Assembly (NCBI GenBank): GCA_963761755.1
Contig: CAVXIC010000039.1
Location: forward strand, 992,001 to 1,056,000
Source: CAJXVA01 sp963761755
GTDB lineage: Bacteria > Myxococcota_A > Polyangia > Nannocystales > Nannocystaceae
Length of the DNA: 64,000 bases
Direction: 5' to 3'
Shown here: piece by piece, positions 25,112 to 34,383 of the stretch
Layout of the letters: every line of letters starts with the position of its first letter
Position numbering within the stretch: position 1 is the first letter of the stretch
Made by a program: the position numbers and the translations under genes
The notes under the pieces: model-generated
Told to the model about the DNA's origin: nothing
The model's input: only the letters and a program-made list of their open reading frames with translations
Databases searched by the model: none

Positions 25112-26117
25112 CGGCGAGCTTGACCAGCTTGGGCTTGGTGGAATCCCAGTCCTGAAGGCGGAAGGGAATCGACTTGCCGCCGTAGGTCACGACCTCGATC
25201 ACGCCGGGCTCCAGCAAGCGAATGTCCTCGGGTGCCTTGGGCAGCCTGAGCGTCTGCAACACCTGGCCATCGGTCCGACGGACGATATGCAGGGTGTCGC
25301 GCTCGGCCGTGAAGCCATAGCCGGCCACGATGTAGTCGCCCGACACGAAGAAGCGGCTGTTCGAAACGAGCGGCTTGGTGCGCCATTGGACCTGCTCTCC
25401 GCGCGGGTCCAACGCGACGAGCGACGAGCACTTGCCGCCCGCGTCCTTCGCGTAGCTCTGGCACGCTTCGTTGAAGTAGAGCGTGCCGTCGACCAGGCGG
25501 AGATCCTGCACCTCGAGGTGGTCGGGGCGGGAGAAGTGCTCGGCGAGATCGACCGACCACAACACCTCGCCGCAGTGGGCGAAGGCGGTCACGACGTACG
25601 TGCAGTTCGCCGCATCCGAGAGGCCGCACGAGCCCACGTCGTAGGGGTCGCGATACAGGGCCAAGAACGAGCCGTCTCGCTGGTGGTCGAGCACGAACAG
25701 CTCCGCGGTCCCCTCGATCAGCGGGACGAAGCCGGGCACCTGCGGTCCCACCCACACCCGGGGCGAAGTTCCGCTGAGCCCTCCGTCCACATGGGTCCGC
25801 ATCCTGCTGCCCAGCGGCCGCTGGGTGTCGATGGGCGGCGCGTGCACCGTGAGCTGTCCGCCTTTGCGTTCGACCGGGGCGACGAAGGGGTTGCACGCGT
25901 TGGGGTCGACGGACAACTCGGCCCGATCCTGCTCGGCGAGCTGATCTGGCTCCTGATCTGACACCGGATCTGGGCCCTGCGGCTCAGGGCGGGATTGCTC
26001 CGGCACGACCGCGGCGGGAGCTTCGGGCTCGGGCGCCACGGCGACCGGCTTCGGCGAACTCGCGCAGGCGAGGGCCGCACCGCAGGACAGGACGCTGATC
26101 CACACGCGGGGAGACAT
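25101..26117 (-). CDS. lipoprotein with probable beta-propeller
   Basis: 338 residues from the ATG at 26117, which starts a lipoprotein signal ending in LACA. A Pro/Glu/Ala/Gln-rich linker of about 50 residues follows. The mature domain shows repeated strands with Asp/Gly turns (LFVLDHQRDGSFLALYRD, LRLVDGTLYFNEACQS, YIVAGYGFTAERDTLHIV, GVIEVVTYGG), like PQQ- or WD-type propeller blades, and two Cys pairs. Together with the overlapping TIM-barrel lipoprotein gene downstream it forms a two-gene operon. Function unknown; an extracellular glycan-related role would fit the neighbour but is inference. Confidence 0.7.
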   Translation of the reverse strand: MSPRVWISVLSCGAALACASSPKPVAVAPEPEAPAAVVPEQSRPEPQGPDPVSDQEPDQLAEQDRAELSVDPNACNPFVAPVERKGGQLTVHAPPIDTQRPLGSRMRTHVDGGLSGTSPRVWVGPQVPGFVPLIEGTAELFVLDHQRDGSFLALYRDPYDVGSCGLSDAANCTYVVTAFAHCGEVLWSVDLAEHFSRPDHLEVQDLRLVDGTLYFNEACQSYAKDAGGKCSSLVALDPRGEQVQWRTKPLVSNSRFFVSGDYIVAGYGFTAERDTLHIVRRTDGQVLQTLRLPKAPEDIRLLEPGVIEVVTYGGKSIPFRLQDWDSTKPKLVKLADAP

Positions 26118-26124
26118 GCCCTGC

Positions 26125-26130
26125 AGGGTA
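26125..26130 (-). promoter_or_regulatory. -10-like hexamer TACCCT, leaderless start
   Basis: On the minus strand TACCCT ends 7 bases before the ATG at 26117. It lies 8 bases from the + strand box TACCAT of the divergent gene, so the two start regions share a 35-base interval. Confidence 0.42.
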
Positions 26131-26138
26131 CACACTGC

Positions 26139-26144
26139 TACCAT
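26139..26144 (+). promoter_or_regulatory. -10-like hexamer TACCAT, leaderless start
   Basis: TACCAT ends 8 bases before the kbl ATG at 26153, with only CCCCGGCG between, so no ribosome-binding site can be present. Confidence 0.45.
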
Positions 26145-26152
26145 CCCCGGCG

Positions 26153-27340
<1,188 letters not shown>

Positions 27341-27407
27341 CCCTGGAGGAACCACGTCGAACGGCCGCCTCCGGGAAGGAGAGCGGCCGCGTGCGATCAG
27401 CTTCCGC

Positions 27408-27497
27408 TCAGGCGCGCTCGTCGACGGCCATGTAGGCCGCGGCGATGAGGGAGCCGCTGAGCAGGAGCAAAATGGTCAGGGAGATGGGCGTCAGCAT
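27408..27497 (-). CDS. 29-residue membrane microprotein
   Basis: A complete small frame, ATG at 27497 to TGA at 27408, encodes MLTPISLTILLLLSGSLIA followed by AAYMAVDERA: a four-residue lead, one hydrophobic helix of about 20 residues and a short charged tail. GAAGG lies about 7 bases upstream of the ATG, one of the better ribosome-binding sites in the window. Single-helix microproteins of this size usually stabilise larger membrane complexes. It stands alone between kbl and the gene at 27692, so no partner can be named. Confidence 0.55.
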   Translation of the reverse strand: MLTPISLTILLLLSGSLIAAAYMAVDERA

Positions 27498-27691
27498 GAT
27501 GAGACCTTCGTTCGGACGGGGAGTCGAAGCGCTTGCTTCAACCGGAGTGGAGAGCGAGGTTCATGCCAACCTCGACGCCCCGGAACCTACACCGAAATCT
27601 CGCCCACATGGCAGTTTCTGGGGTGAAACGTACGTGGCAATGCGCAACAGCAGGCCGTCGCAGCTCGCCTCATGATCATCGTGTCACCGCG

Positions 27692-28258
27692 CTAACGGTA
27701 GACACTTCCGCCGGCCTGAAGCGACAGCTCCAGTTTGTTCAGCTCCGCCGCCAGGGCCGCCAGTCGCTCATCGAGCGCCGGGGCCCCGGGACGCTTGAGG
27801 TGCCGCCGCTCGAACGCGCCGCCCTCTCGCGCCAGCATCTCGGCCACGCGATCCGGGGAGACGCCCAGATCTTCGAGCCGTCCTCGGTCCGTCTCGGGCA
27901 GGCGCGCCGCGACCTCCAACCACTCCGCGACCTCCCGGGAGAGGTTCATGAGCATGCCGTCGAAGGCCTCCAGATCCGCCCCGGCCGTCTGCGTGAACTC
28001 GCCGGTCCGCATCGCCTTCACGTCGCGGATCGGGCCCTCCAGGCTGACCCGCAGCATTCGGGTGTCCTGCGCCAGACGCCGCAGCGCGCCGCTGAGATGG
28101 TCGAGCTGCAGCGGCGCTTCGTCCTTGCTGTCCCGCAGATACGCCTGGTTGCGCCGGTCTGCCTGCAGCATCGCGTAGATGCCGAAGGCGGAGAACGCAG
28201 CGACGAGCAGGAAGAGGACGCCAAACACGACGACGAGGAGCGAGAAGAGGACGTACAC
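27692..28258 (-). CDS. single-pass membrane protein with helical cytoplasmic domain
   Basis: 188 residues from a GTG at 28258; an ATG at 28339 would add 27 residues with no family character. The N-terminus is one long hydrophobic helix (VYVLFSLLVVVFGVLFLLVA), followed by about 140 mostly helical residues with heptad spacing (LDHLSGALRRLAQDTRMLR, LDERLAALAAELNKLELSL), suggesting coiled coils. No enzyme motif is visible. It may be a scaffolding or sensing component at the inner membrane. A TATGCT hexamer is 17 bases before the GTG. Confidence 0.65.
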   Translation of the reverse strand: MYVLFSLLVVVFGVLFLLVAAFSAFGIYAMLQADRRNQAYLRDSKDEAPLQLDHLSGALRRLAQDTRMLRVSLEGPIRDVKAMRTGEFTQTAGADLEAFDGMLMNLSREVAEWLEVAARLPETDRGRLEDLGVSPDRVAEMLAREGGAFERRHLKRPGAPALDERLAALAAELNKLELSLQAGGSVYR

Positions 28259-28402
28259 GTCTCGCGAGGGCGCTGAGCATACCGCGGCCCAACCAAAAAT
28301 GGCGGCCGGCCTCGCGTCGTTTCGCGAAACCGGCCACACCGCGGCCCTGCTTCCCCCCTGGTCCCACTGTCGTGGAGGGCCGCGCAGCTTGTGAGGCCTC
28401 GG

Positions 28403-29725
28403 CTACCCGAAGATGGGCAGCTCCTCTTCGTTGGCGAGCGGGAACATCGAGGCCAGCTCATTGTCGGCGCCGAGCGCGAACTGCTTGCGAATCGCCGAGT
28501 GGATGTGCGAGGGCAGGATCTTCAGCCGGGCGTCGGGGCTTTCGTCGATGCCCAGGCTGGTGGTCACACCCAGGGCGCGGTGACCGTCGTCGGTCTTGCC
28601 GATGACGCGGTTGCCCTGGATGTAGGGGCCCATCATCATCATCGAGCTGACCGACCAGTGGTCCTTGCCGTTGCCGTCGTTGTAGCCGGGGGTCCGGCCG
28701 AAGTCGGAGCCCGCCATGATGACGACCTTGTCCGCGATGCCCAACTCTTTGGACAGGTTGCGGGCGTAGCCCATCGCGTCGAGCAGGTTCTCGAGCGCGG
28801 GGATCTGCCGCGCATCGTGATCGCCGTGGGTGTCGAAGCCGCCGGCGCTGATGTTGCACGCGACGGAGATGCCGGCGCGGTAGGCCGCCAGCGCCACTTC
28901 GACCTGACCACGAAGACCGCCTGAGATGTCCTCGGGCATGAACTCCTTGAGCCGCTTGAGCTCGTTGGAGCCGGAGCGCGACTCGAACAGCGTGCTCATC
29001 GAGTGCTGAATCTTGGGCAGGCCCTGCCCCGCGATGAGCTCCTGGTCGCGCTCCCACTGCGCTTCCTCGATGATCTCCAGAGCCTTCGAGCTCAAGTAGG
29101 ACGAGTCGGGGTTGTTCGGATCCGCGAGCGCAGGATACGCCAGCTGCTCGAGCGCGCCGATGTTCGAGGCCCGAGACTGCGGCGCCACGCCAGCGGTGAA
29201 CGCGTACCCGCCGAAGGAAAGGAACGACATCGGCAGGGTAGAGTTGTACGTAGCCGCCAGGTAGGCGCCCATCGTGGGGAAGCCCTCGGAGAGGCGACCG
29301 CTCCAGGTGTGCCGCGACCCCTGGTCGTGGCCGTTGGTCTGCATGTCGATCCCGTTGATGACGAGCAGGTCCTGGTAGTGCTCTTCGAAGAAGGCCGGAA
29401 TGACGCCGGTCCCGATTCCCTGGTCCGGGTTGTTCCGGTCGGGGAACTCCATGGGGAAGCGGAGGTTGCCCGCTTCGCCGATCATGGACTTCTCGTAGTG
29501 GTTCATCGGGTCGGGGTCGTTGGGCCCGTTGGACCCCTTGGGGTCACAGAACGAGGTTGGGTCCCAGCCACCACCGGCGTTGAGCAGCATGAAGAAGGTG
29601 CCCGTGTGTGCCTCGGCATGCAAGCCTTGGCGCCCGTGGCTGAGGTTCCGGCCTCCGAACGCTGCCGGTGCCAACACCGACATGCCAGCACAGGAGGCGA
29701 GCTTCATAAAATCGCGACGATCCAT
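28403..29725 (-). CDS. DUF1501 family protein
   Basis: 440 residues. The N-terminus MDRRDFMKLASCAG is a twin-arginine-type signal. The body is DUF1501, a sulfatase/alkaline-phosphatase-like fold: FFMLLNAGGGWDPTSFCDP, NGHDQGSRHTWSG, ISAGGFDTHGDHDARQIP with the conserved D-x-H, and VVIMAGSDFGRTPGYN followed by GKDHWS. Family members are usually encoded next to large cytochromes with DUF1549/1553 or DUF1588/1592 domains, as here; their biochemical role is not established. A perfect AAGGAG lies 9 bases upstream of the ATG (29735-29740), and the gene follows its partner by 31 bases. Confidence 0.9.
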   Translation of the reverse strand: MDRRDFMKLASCAGMSVLAPAAFGGRNLSHGRQGLHAEAHTGTFFMLLNAGGGWDPTSFCDPKGSNGPNDPDPMNHYEKSMIGEAGNLRFPMEFPDRNNPDQGIGTGVIPAFFEEHYQDLLVINGIDMQTNGHDQGSRHTWSGRLSEGFPTMGAYLAATYNSTLPMSFLSFGGYAFTAGVAPQSRASNIGALEQLAYPALADPNNPDSSYLSSKALEIIEEAQWERDQELIAGQGLPKIQHSMSTLFESRSGSNELKRLKEFMPEDISGGLRGQVEVALAAYRAGISVACNISAGGFDTHGDHDARQIPALENLLDAMGYARNLSKELGIADKVVIMAGSDFGRTPGYNDGNGKDHWSVSSMMMMGPYIQGNRVIGKTDDGHRALGVTTSLGIDESPDARLKILPSHIHSAIRKQFALGADNELASMFPLANEEELPIFG

Positions 29726-29756
29726 AGTTTGTTGCTCCTTTTGATTCCTGTGGTTC

Positions 29757-32096
29757 TTATTCGTGGAGGAAGCGGAAGTCGGAAAGCATGTAGTTCACGA
29801 CGGCCATCCACGCTCGGATTGTGTAGTTGGGGTCTTCGGTGATGCGCTGGTCTTCGGGCAGGTCCGCAGACGCGGCCCAGTCGTAGTCGCCGTTGCAGTT
29901 GCCCAGCCCGTTGCCGTAGCGACCCGGGTCGTCCTCGGCGAGCTGCAGGCCCGCCTGCCCGTCTCTCCAGACGTCGAGGTACAGCTGATAGATGCGCTCG
30001 ACGGCGGGGTCGTTGGCTTCGAGGTACTCACCCCACAAGCGGGACACCAGGTACTGGATGTTGTTGCGAATCGCCGAGGAGGCCGAGGGGATCTCGAAGC
30101 CGTTGAGGTCCTCGGGCTGCATCGTAGTCTCGACGAGCGGGAACAAGATGCGGTCCGAGGCCGGCTTGGTGAAGTCCCAGGGCGCCGCGCGGCAGGCCAT
30201 TTGGTTGGCCATGCGCTTGGCCACGTTGGCCATGATGCCGTTGGGCTCGGTGACCCGGCTGACGATGTCGTCCGAGTTGATGCCGCCGTACAGCGTCATG
30301 TACTGGTTCTCCGACAGCAGGTAGTCGGTGCCGTCCTCTCGGGCGGTGGTCCAGCTCATGCCGGTGACCGCGTTGATCTTGCGGCTGAGCTGCTCGGGCG
30401 TGAGCAGGCGACCCATGCCGACGTTCTCGAGCTCGTAGAGGCGAGCCTGCGCGGCGTCCTCGTCCAGACCGATGGCGTCGTAGTTGTACGCTCGGTAGTA
30501 GGGCGACTTGATGATCTCTTTGACCACCACCTTGAGGTTGTAGTTGTCGTCCGTGAACTGCTGGGCGATCTCGTTGAAGACGGCCCGCTGGGTCTGTGCA
30601 GCCTCCATGCCGCCGAGGTAGTTCTCGTCCTCGGGGTTGTCGGGCTCGGTGAGCGGCTTCTGACCGCTGAGGCCTTCGAACATGATGTAGACGGCCGACA
30701 GCGCGAACCGGGGGTCCTGAACGACCTGGCGAACGCCCCACTGCAGCGCCGCGAGGTCCGCGTCGTCGGGCAGCTGCGACTCGCCGAATCCCGGCGGCAG
30801 CATGTCGGGGAACCAGCCTTGCTCTGGCGGACGGTACCGGCCCTGGTCATCCCAGTTCTTGAACGAACCGGCGATGGGGTCGATGACCTCGTGACAGATC
30901 GTGCACTCGGGGTTGTTGAGCGTCGCGTTGTGGCCGATGATGGCCGTCGCGTCGACCGGGCGGTTGCCGAGCGCCTGAACGTCGGTGGCCAGGAAGAACT
31001 CGAAGAGCATCCGCGACCGGTGCCGGTTGCGGTTGGTGTCGGTGGTCGGGAACCGGTTGAGATACACGACCGAGGTCAACGCGCCCGCGTGGGGGAGACC
31101 TGGAATCTTGGCCGGCACGAACTCGTTGTAGTCGTCCGGGTTGTCGAAGCCGGCCTCGACGCCCAGCGACTGGGCCGAGAACGAGTTGACCATCGTGTAG
31201 TCGGCCGTGAGCAGCTCGGTGTACGGCAGGTTGTTCTTGACGATGTGCACCAGCAGCTCGAGCGGCTGGCGGGCGACGCCGTTGTTTGCGTACTCCGCAG
31301 CCCGGTCGCGCTCGTCGCCCTCGGGCAGCGCGTCGAACCAGTAGGCGTTGGGGAAGTCGCCGCCGGCGTTGCCGTTGTCGTCTTCCTCATAGTCCAGCAG
31401 GTCGATGGCCTGCGTGCCGCCGTAGTAGCGGTCGGTGAGGAACTTGTCGTTGTAGAACTCGCGCAGGCGGTCGTAGAAGACCGGGTCGGTCATGACCTCG
31501 TCGAGGATCGCATCGAGCGCGTCCCAAGAACCCTCTTGGACCCGCTGGTCCTCTTCGATGGTGGGGAGACGACCGGCCAGGGCGAGGGTGGCCTTGCGCA
31601 GCGTGGCCCGCTCGTCGAGCAGCTCGACGCCGTCGAAGAACTCCTCACCGACTTCCCCCTCTTCACAGCTGACGGGGTTCTCGATGCGAGCCATCATCTC
31701 GACGAAGGCGCCGTACTCGGGCGAGTCCGCCTTGAAGCGCTCGCCGCCCTCATGCTCGATGCCGAGCGTGGGCTTGAGAAGGATCCAGCTGTCCCCCTCG
31801 AACTGGAGCTTGGACATCTGCGAGAACGCTTCGAGGTTCGCGTCGAGATAGTCCGGGCCCGACTCGGGGGTCCGAAGCACGAAGGAGGTCTCCTTCGCAG
31901 CGCCGGAGCTGTTGTGACAGCTGGCGCAGTTGTCGGCGAGAATCGGCGCGTACACGGTCTCGCGGAAGAACTCCTCGTTGGAGACGCAGTCCCCATCCTC
32001 GTCCTCACCGCTTTCATTGCACGCTGACAACGTGAGGGCGCTTGCCAGTGCAACCAGCCCCAATCCGAGATTCCGTTTAAATCGTGAGCGATTCAT
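29757..32096 (-). CDS. di-haem cytochrome lipoprotein, DUF1588/DUF1592-like
   Basis: 779 residues from the ATG at 32096, which begins a lipoprotein signal ending in LSAC. Two c-type haem motifs are visible: CASCH at residues 57-61 in an N-terminal cytochrome domain, and CTICH near residue 398, followed by EVIDPIAGSF, the arrangement of planctomycete-type PSCyt/DUF1588 proteins, where the haem sits after a run of DUF1592-like helical domains (LRKATLALAGRLPTIEEDQR is the DUF1592-like start). It should be exported and haem-loaded in the periplasm. It forms an operon with the DUF1501 gene. The longer frame to 32459 is not used because it lacks coding character. Confidence 0.85.
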   Translation of the reverse strand: MNRSRFKRNLGLGLVALASALTLSACNESGEDEDGDCVSNEEFFRETVYAPILADNCASCHNSSGAAKETSFVLRTPESGPDYLDANLEAFSQMSKLQFEGDSWILLKPTLGIEHEGGERFKADSPEYGAFVEMMARIENPVSCEEGEVGEEFFDGVELLDERATLRKATLALAGRLPTIEEDQRVQEGSWDALDAILDEVMTDPVFYDRLREFYNDKFLTDRYYGGTQAIDLLDYEEDDNGNAGGDFPNAYWFDALPEGDERDRAAEYANNGVARQPLELLVHIVKNNLPYTELLTADYTMVNSFSAQSLGVEAGFDNPDDYNEFVPAKIPGLPHAGALTSVVYLNRFPTTDTNRNRHRSRMLFEFFLATDVQALGNRPVDATAIIGHNATLNNPECTICHEVIDPIAGSFKNWDDQGRYRPPEQGWFPDMLPPGFGESQLPDDADLAALQWGVRQVVQDPRFALSAVYIMFEGLSGQKPLTEPDNPEDENYLGGMEAAQTQRAVFNEIAQQFTDDNYNLKVVVKEIIKSPYYRAYNYDAIGLDEDAAQARLYELENVGMGRLLTPEQLSRKINAVTGMSWTTAREDGTDYLLSENQYMTLYGGINSDDIVSRVTEPNGIMANVAKRMANQMACRAAPWDFTKPASDRILFPLVETTMQPEDLNGFEIPSASSAIRNNIQYLVSRLWGEYLEANDPAVERIYQLYLDVWRDGQAGLQLAEDDPGRYGNGLGNCNGDYDWAASADLPEDQRITEDPNYTIRAWMAVVNYMLSDFRFLHE

Positions 32097-32570
32097 CCCT
32101 ACTTGCCCCTTCGTTTCCGGCGGAACCTCCCCGGGCCCCGCGACTTCGACACAGTAATCGCTTCGTGGGAGAATCCTCAATGTATGCAAAAGTCCGCAAA
32201 CCCCGAATTCGGGATCGAAAAGGCGGTTTGAGCGGCGTTTATGGATTGTAGGCCCCACCGCGGTCTGGGGTCCCTGGGGCTTTGGACACCCATGGATCTC
32301 ACCGAGGCGCGCGAGTCCGCGCATCGAGCTTCGGAGGCCGAGAAGCAGCTTTGGGGCGGCCGCCGGGGCCGATATCGGGGTTCGCGCGGATTTGATGGGG
32401 TGGGCTGGCAGACCCCACCGGGGTGGTCGAATTCGCGAAGCGAGGACAACAGGCCCCAATGGGCTGGAGGCTGGGTGTCTCCTCCAAACCCCCTACGATT
32501 TTTTTTTCATTTTTTTTCGAGGGACGCCGTTTGCACCGCCGCGAAGGCCATCTGCTCGTGGGGGTCGGTG
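32097..32570. other. 474-base intergenic region with paired T tracts
   Basis: I see no convincing gene here; small frames on both strands are Pro/Arg-rich shadows. The left part (32140-32240) is lower in GC and must hold the promoter of the cytochrome operon. The right part holds T9 (32499-32507) and T8 (32510-32517) separated by CA, extraordinary in this genome, preceded by a weak GGAGG/CCTCC hairpin (32465-32485). The T tracts could act as a terminator tail for + strand transcription or as bent DNA. Confidence 0.5.
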
Positions 32571-32576
32571 TAGGCT
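32571..32576 (+). promoter_or_regulatory. -10-like hexamer TAGGCT, leaderless start
   Basis: TAGGCT ends 7 bases before the ATG at 32584. The same hexamer occurs at the same kind of position before the starts at 50823, 52463 and 61419. Confidence 0.45.
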
Positions 32577-32583
32577 GAAGTGG

Positions 32584-33111
32584 ATGAACGCTCAGCCGAC
32601 CCGACCCTGTCTCGGCCTGGTCGTCGCCGGCCTGTTGATGGCCTGCGACGGAGCCAAGGCCGACCCGACCATCGCCAAGGCGATGGAGACCAAGAGCGAG
32701 ATGGAAGTCGCGGCTGCGGCTGTGGCCCACAAGCAGCACGAGGACGCCAGGGCGGCCAAGGTGGCCAAGGACGCGCTCGAACAGCGGCGTACCGAGCAGG
32801 TCGCAGCCGCGGTCGGGCTTCCCGAGCAGCTCCCCGAGACGCTGGACGCCGCCTGCGACGGCTTCGTGAAGGCCTTCGACGAGTTCATGCTCGCCGGGCG
32901 CGAGAACGATGTCCTGGAGTGGTGGGACGGCCACCGCAAGAAGCTGGGTGAGCGCCGCAGCAAGTGCATGCTGCAAGGGAACGTCAAGGTCGCCGCGTGC
33001 GGGACCCAGGCCCTCTCGGCGCCGCTCGAGTCGCTCGCCGACGAGCCCCGCCTCGACGCCGCGCGGCGCGTCGTCGAGGCATGCATGGCGACCTACGACA
33101 AGGACGCATGA
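32584..33111 (+). CDS. small helical lipoprotein, unknown
   Basis: 175 residues. The lipoprotein signal ends in LLMAC. Residues about 30-75 are a highly charged, Ala-rich helix, probably a coiled coil (MEVAAAAVAHKQHEDARAA). The C-terminal half has three Cys (AACDGFVKAF, KCMLQG, AACGTQ) and is helical. I do not recognise the family. The stop codon overlaps the fdhD start as ATGA, so the two are translationally coupled, although a functional link to formate dehydrogenase is not evident from the sequence. Confidence 0.7.
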   Translation: MNAQPTRPCLGLVVAGLLMACDGAKADPTIAKAMETKSEMEVAAAAVAHKQHEDARAAKVAKDALEQRRTEQVAAAVGLPEQLPETLDAACDGFVKAFDEFMLAGRENDVLEWWDGHRKKLGERRSKCMLQGNVKVAACGTQALSAPLESLADEPRLDAARRVVEACMATYDKDA

Positions 33112-33920
33112 GCGACGAGCCCGAGGCCGCCTCCAGACGGATTCGCCGCCTCGAATGGAACGGGTCGTCGGCGCAGTGGAGCGACGACCAGGTCGCCACC
33201 GAGGCGCCGCTGGAGATCCGCATCGCGGGCACACCGATCGCGGTCGTGATGCGCACGCCCGGGCACGACGAGGATCTCGTTCGAGGCTTCTTGCTCTCGG
33301 AGCGCATCGCGACGGACCCCGCGGCGATCGTCAGCGTCCGGCACTGCACCACCGTCGATCGACCCGAGGCAGAAGACAACGTGGTCCAGGTGGTCCTGCG
33401 GCACCCGGTCGACCTGGCCGCCCTGCGCCGCAACCTGTTTGCGAGCAGCAGCTGCGGCATCTGTGGCAAGGCCTCGATCGAGCAGGTGATGAACCGATCG
33501 GGATCCATCGGCCACGAGGTGACCGTGACGGCGGCCGATCTGTACGGCCTTCCCGATCGACTCGAGGCGGGCCAGGCCGGCTTCGCAGCCACCGGGGGTG
33601 TGCACGCGGCGGCCTTATTCGACGACGCGCTGGCGACGATCGCCATTCGCGAGGACATCGGCCGTCACAACGCCGTGGACAAGGTCCTCGGGGTCGCAGC
33701 CCAGCGCGGCCGCACCGGCGCGGTGCTCATGGTCTCGGGGCGCGTGTCGTTCGAAATCGTGCAAAAGGCGCTGGCCTGCGGTGTCGAACTCGTCGCCGCC
33801 GTGTCGGCCCCCAGCGCGCTCGCCGTCGAGCTCGCCCGAGAGAGCAGGATGACCCTGGTCGCCTTCCTTCGAAGCCCGCGGATGTGCGTGTACACGGGCG
33901 AAGAACGCATCACGGGATGA
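33108..33920 (+). CDS. fdhD: formate dehydrogenase accessory sulfurtransferase FdhD
   Basis: 270 residues. FdhD carries sulfur from a cysteine desulfurase to the molybdenum cofactor (Mo-bisPGD), a step needed for formate dehydrogenase activity. The N-terminal TEAPLEIRIAG and RTPGHDEDLVRGFLLSE are family hallmarks; the sulfur-transfer Cys pair is C116 and C119 in SSSCGICGK; EDIGRHNAVDKVLG and SGRVSFEIVQKAL bind the nucleotide part of the cofactor. The ATG at 33108 overlaps the upstream stop. No formate dehydrogenase gene is in the window; mobA, 463 bases downstream, also serves this cofactor. Confidence 0.96.
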   Translation: MSDEPEAASRRIRRLEWNGSSAQWSDDQVATEAPLEIRIAGTPIAVVMRTPGHDEDLVRGFLLSERIATDPAAIVSVRHCTTVDRPEAEDNVVQVVLRHPVDLAALRRNLFASSSCGICGKASIEQVMNRSGSIGHEVTVTAADLYGLPDRLEAGQAGFAATGGVHAAALFDDALATIAIREDIGRHNAVDKVLGVAAQRGRTGAVLMVSGRVSFEIVQKALACGVELVAAVSAPSALAVELARESRMTLVAFLRSPRMCVYTGEERITG

Positions 33921-33937
33921 GCCAGCCGCGCGATCGG

Positions 33938-34318
33938 TCAGCACCCGCCGGTGGGGTGCTCGAAGCCGTCGTAGTCCTCTTCGCCCGCCCGCGGGATCGC
34001 GCACTTGAAGTCCTTCTCGACGAGCAGGCTCAGCGTGGCCTCGCCCTGCAGTGACTGCTCGCCGGTGAGCGAGACCTGCTCGGTGTCCGCCCACGTCCGC
34101 GCCATCGAGGTCGGCATGCGGACGGCGATCGCCCTCCCCGAGAAGGTGGCTTCGAGCCCCGCGACGTCGTCGCCGTGCTCGAGGGCGTAGACCATCATCG
34201 ACCCCGAACCGAAGTGGATGCTGTCTTCGACCCGCCCGGTTTCGGAGAACTGCGCCACGTCACGCTTGGAAAGACGCAGTCGCAGGGAGTCTCCCAGGAT
34301 CCTCAGCTTCATGGCCAC
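33938..34318 (-). CDS. hypothetical protein, DUF7009-like
   Basis: 126 residues, cytoplasmic, mostly beta. The start MKLRILGDSLRLRLSKRDV and the following GRVEDSIHFGSG agree with my memory of a small family of uncharacterised proteins (DUF7009) with the pattern IR-NSIRLRLTxxEV; I am only moderately sure of the name. Met1 (34318) or Met3 (34312) may start translation. It lies between fdhD and mobA on the opposite strand. The C-terminus is acidic, ending in HPTGGC. No motif indicates catalysis. Confidence 0.65.
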   Translation of the reverse strand: MAMKLRILGDSLRLRLSKRDVAQFSETGRVEDSIHFGSGSMMVYALEHGDDVAGLEATFSGRAIAVRMPTSMARTWADTEQVSLTGEQSLQGEATLSLLVEKDFKCAIPRAGEEDYDGFEHPTGGC

Positions 34319-34383
34319 GTCAGGCTAGCAGGCCGCAACGAAACCCGACACGGCCGACGTTGTCGATTCTGGTGTGGCGCGCG

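Noticed and set aside
29763..32027. 754-residue plus-strand frame opposite the cytochrome gene
   Set aside because: Val/Arg/Glu-rich complement of the verified haem protein; no haem or other motif.
32241..32573. 110-residue plus-strand frame upstream of the 32584 lipoprotein gene
   Set aside because: Trp/Arg/Pro-rich, no start signal, and ends in poly-Phe encoded by the T tracts.
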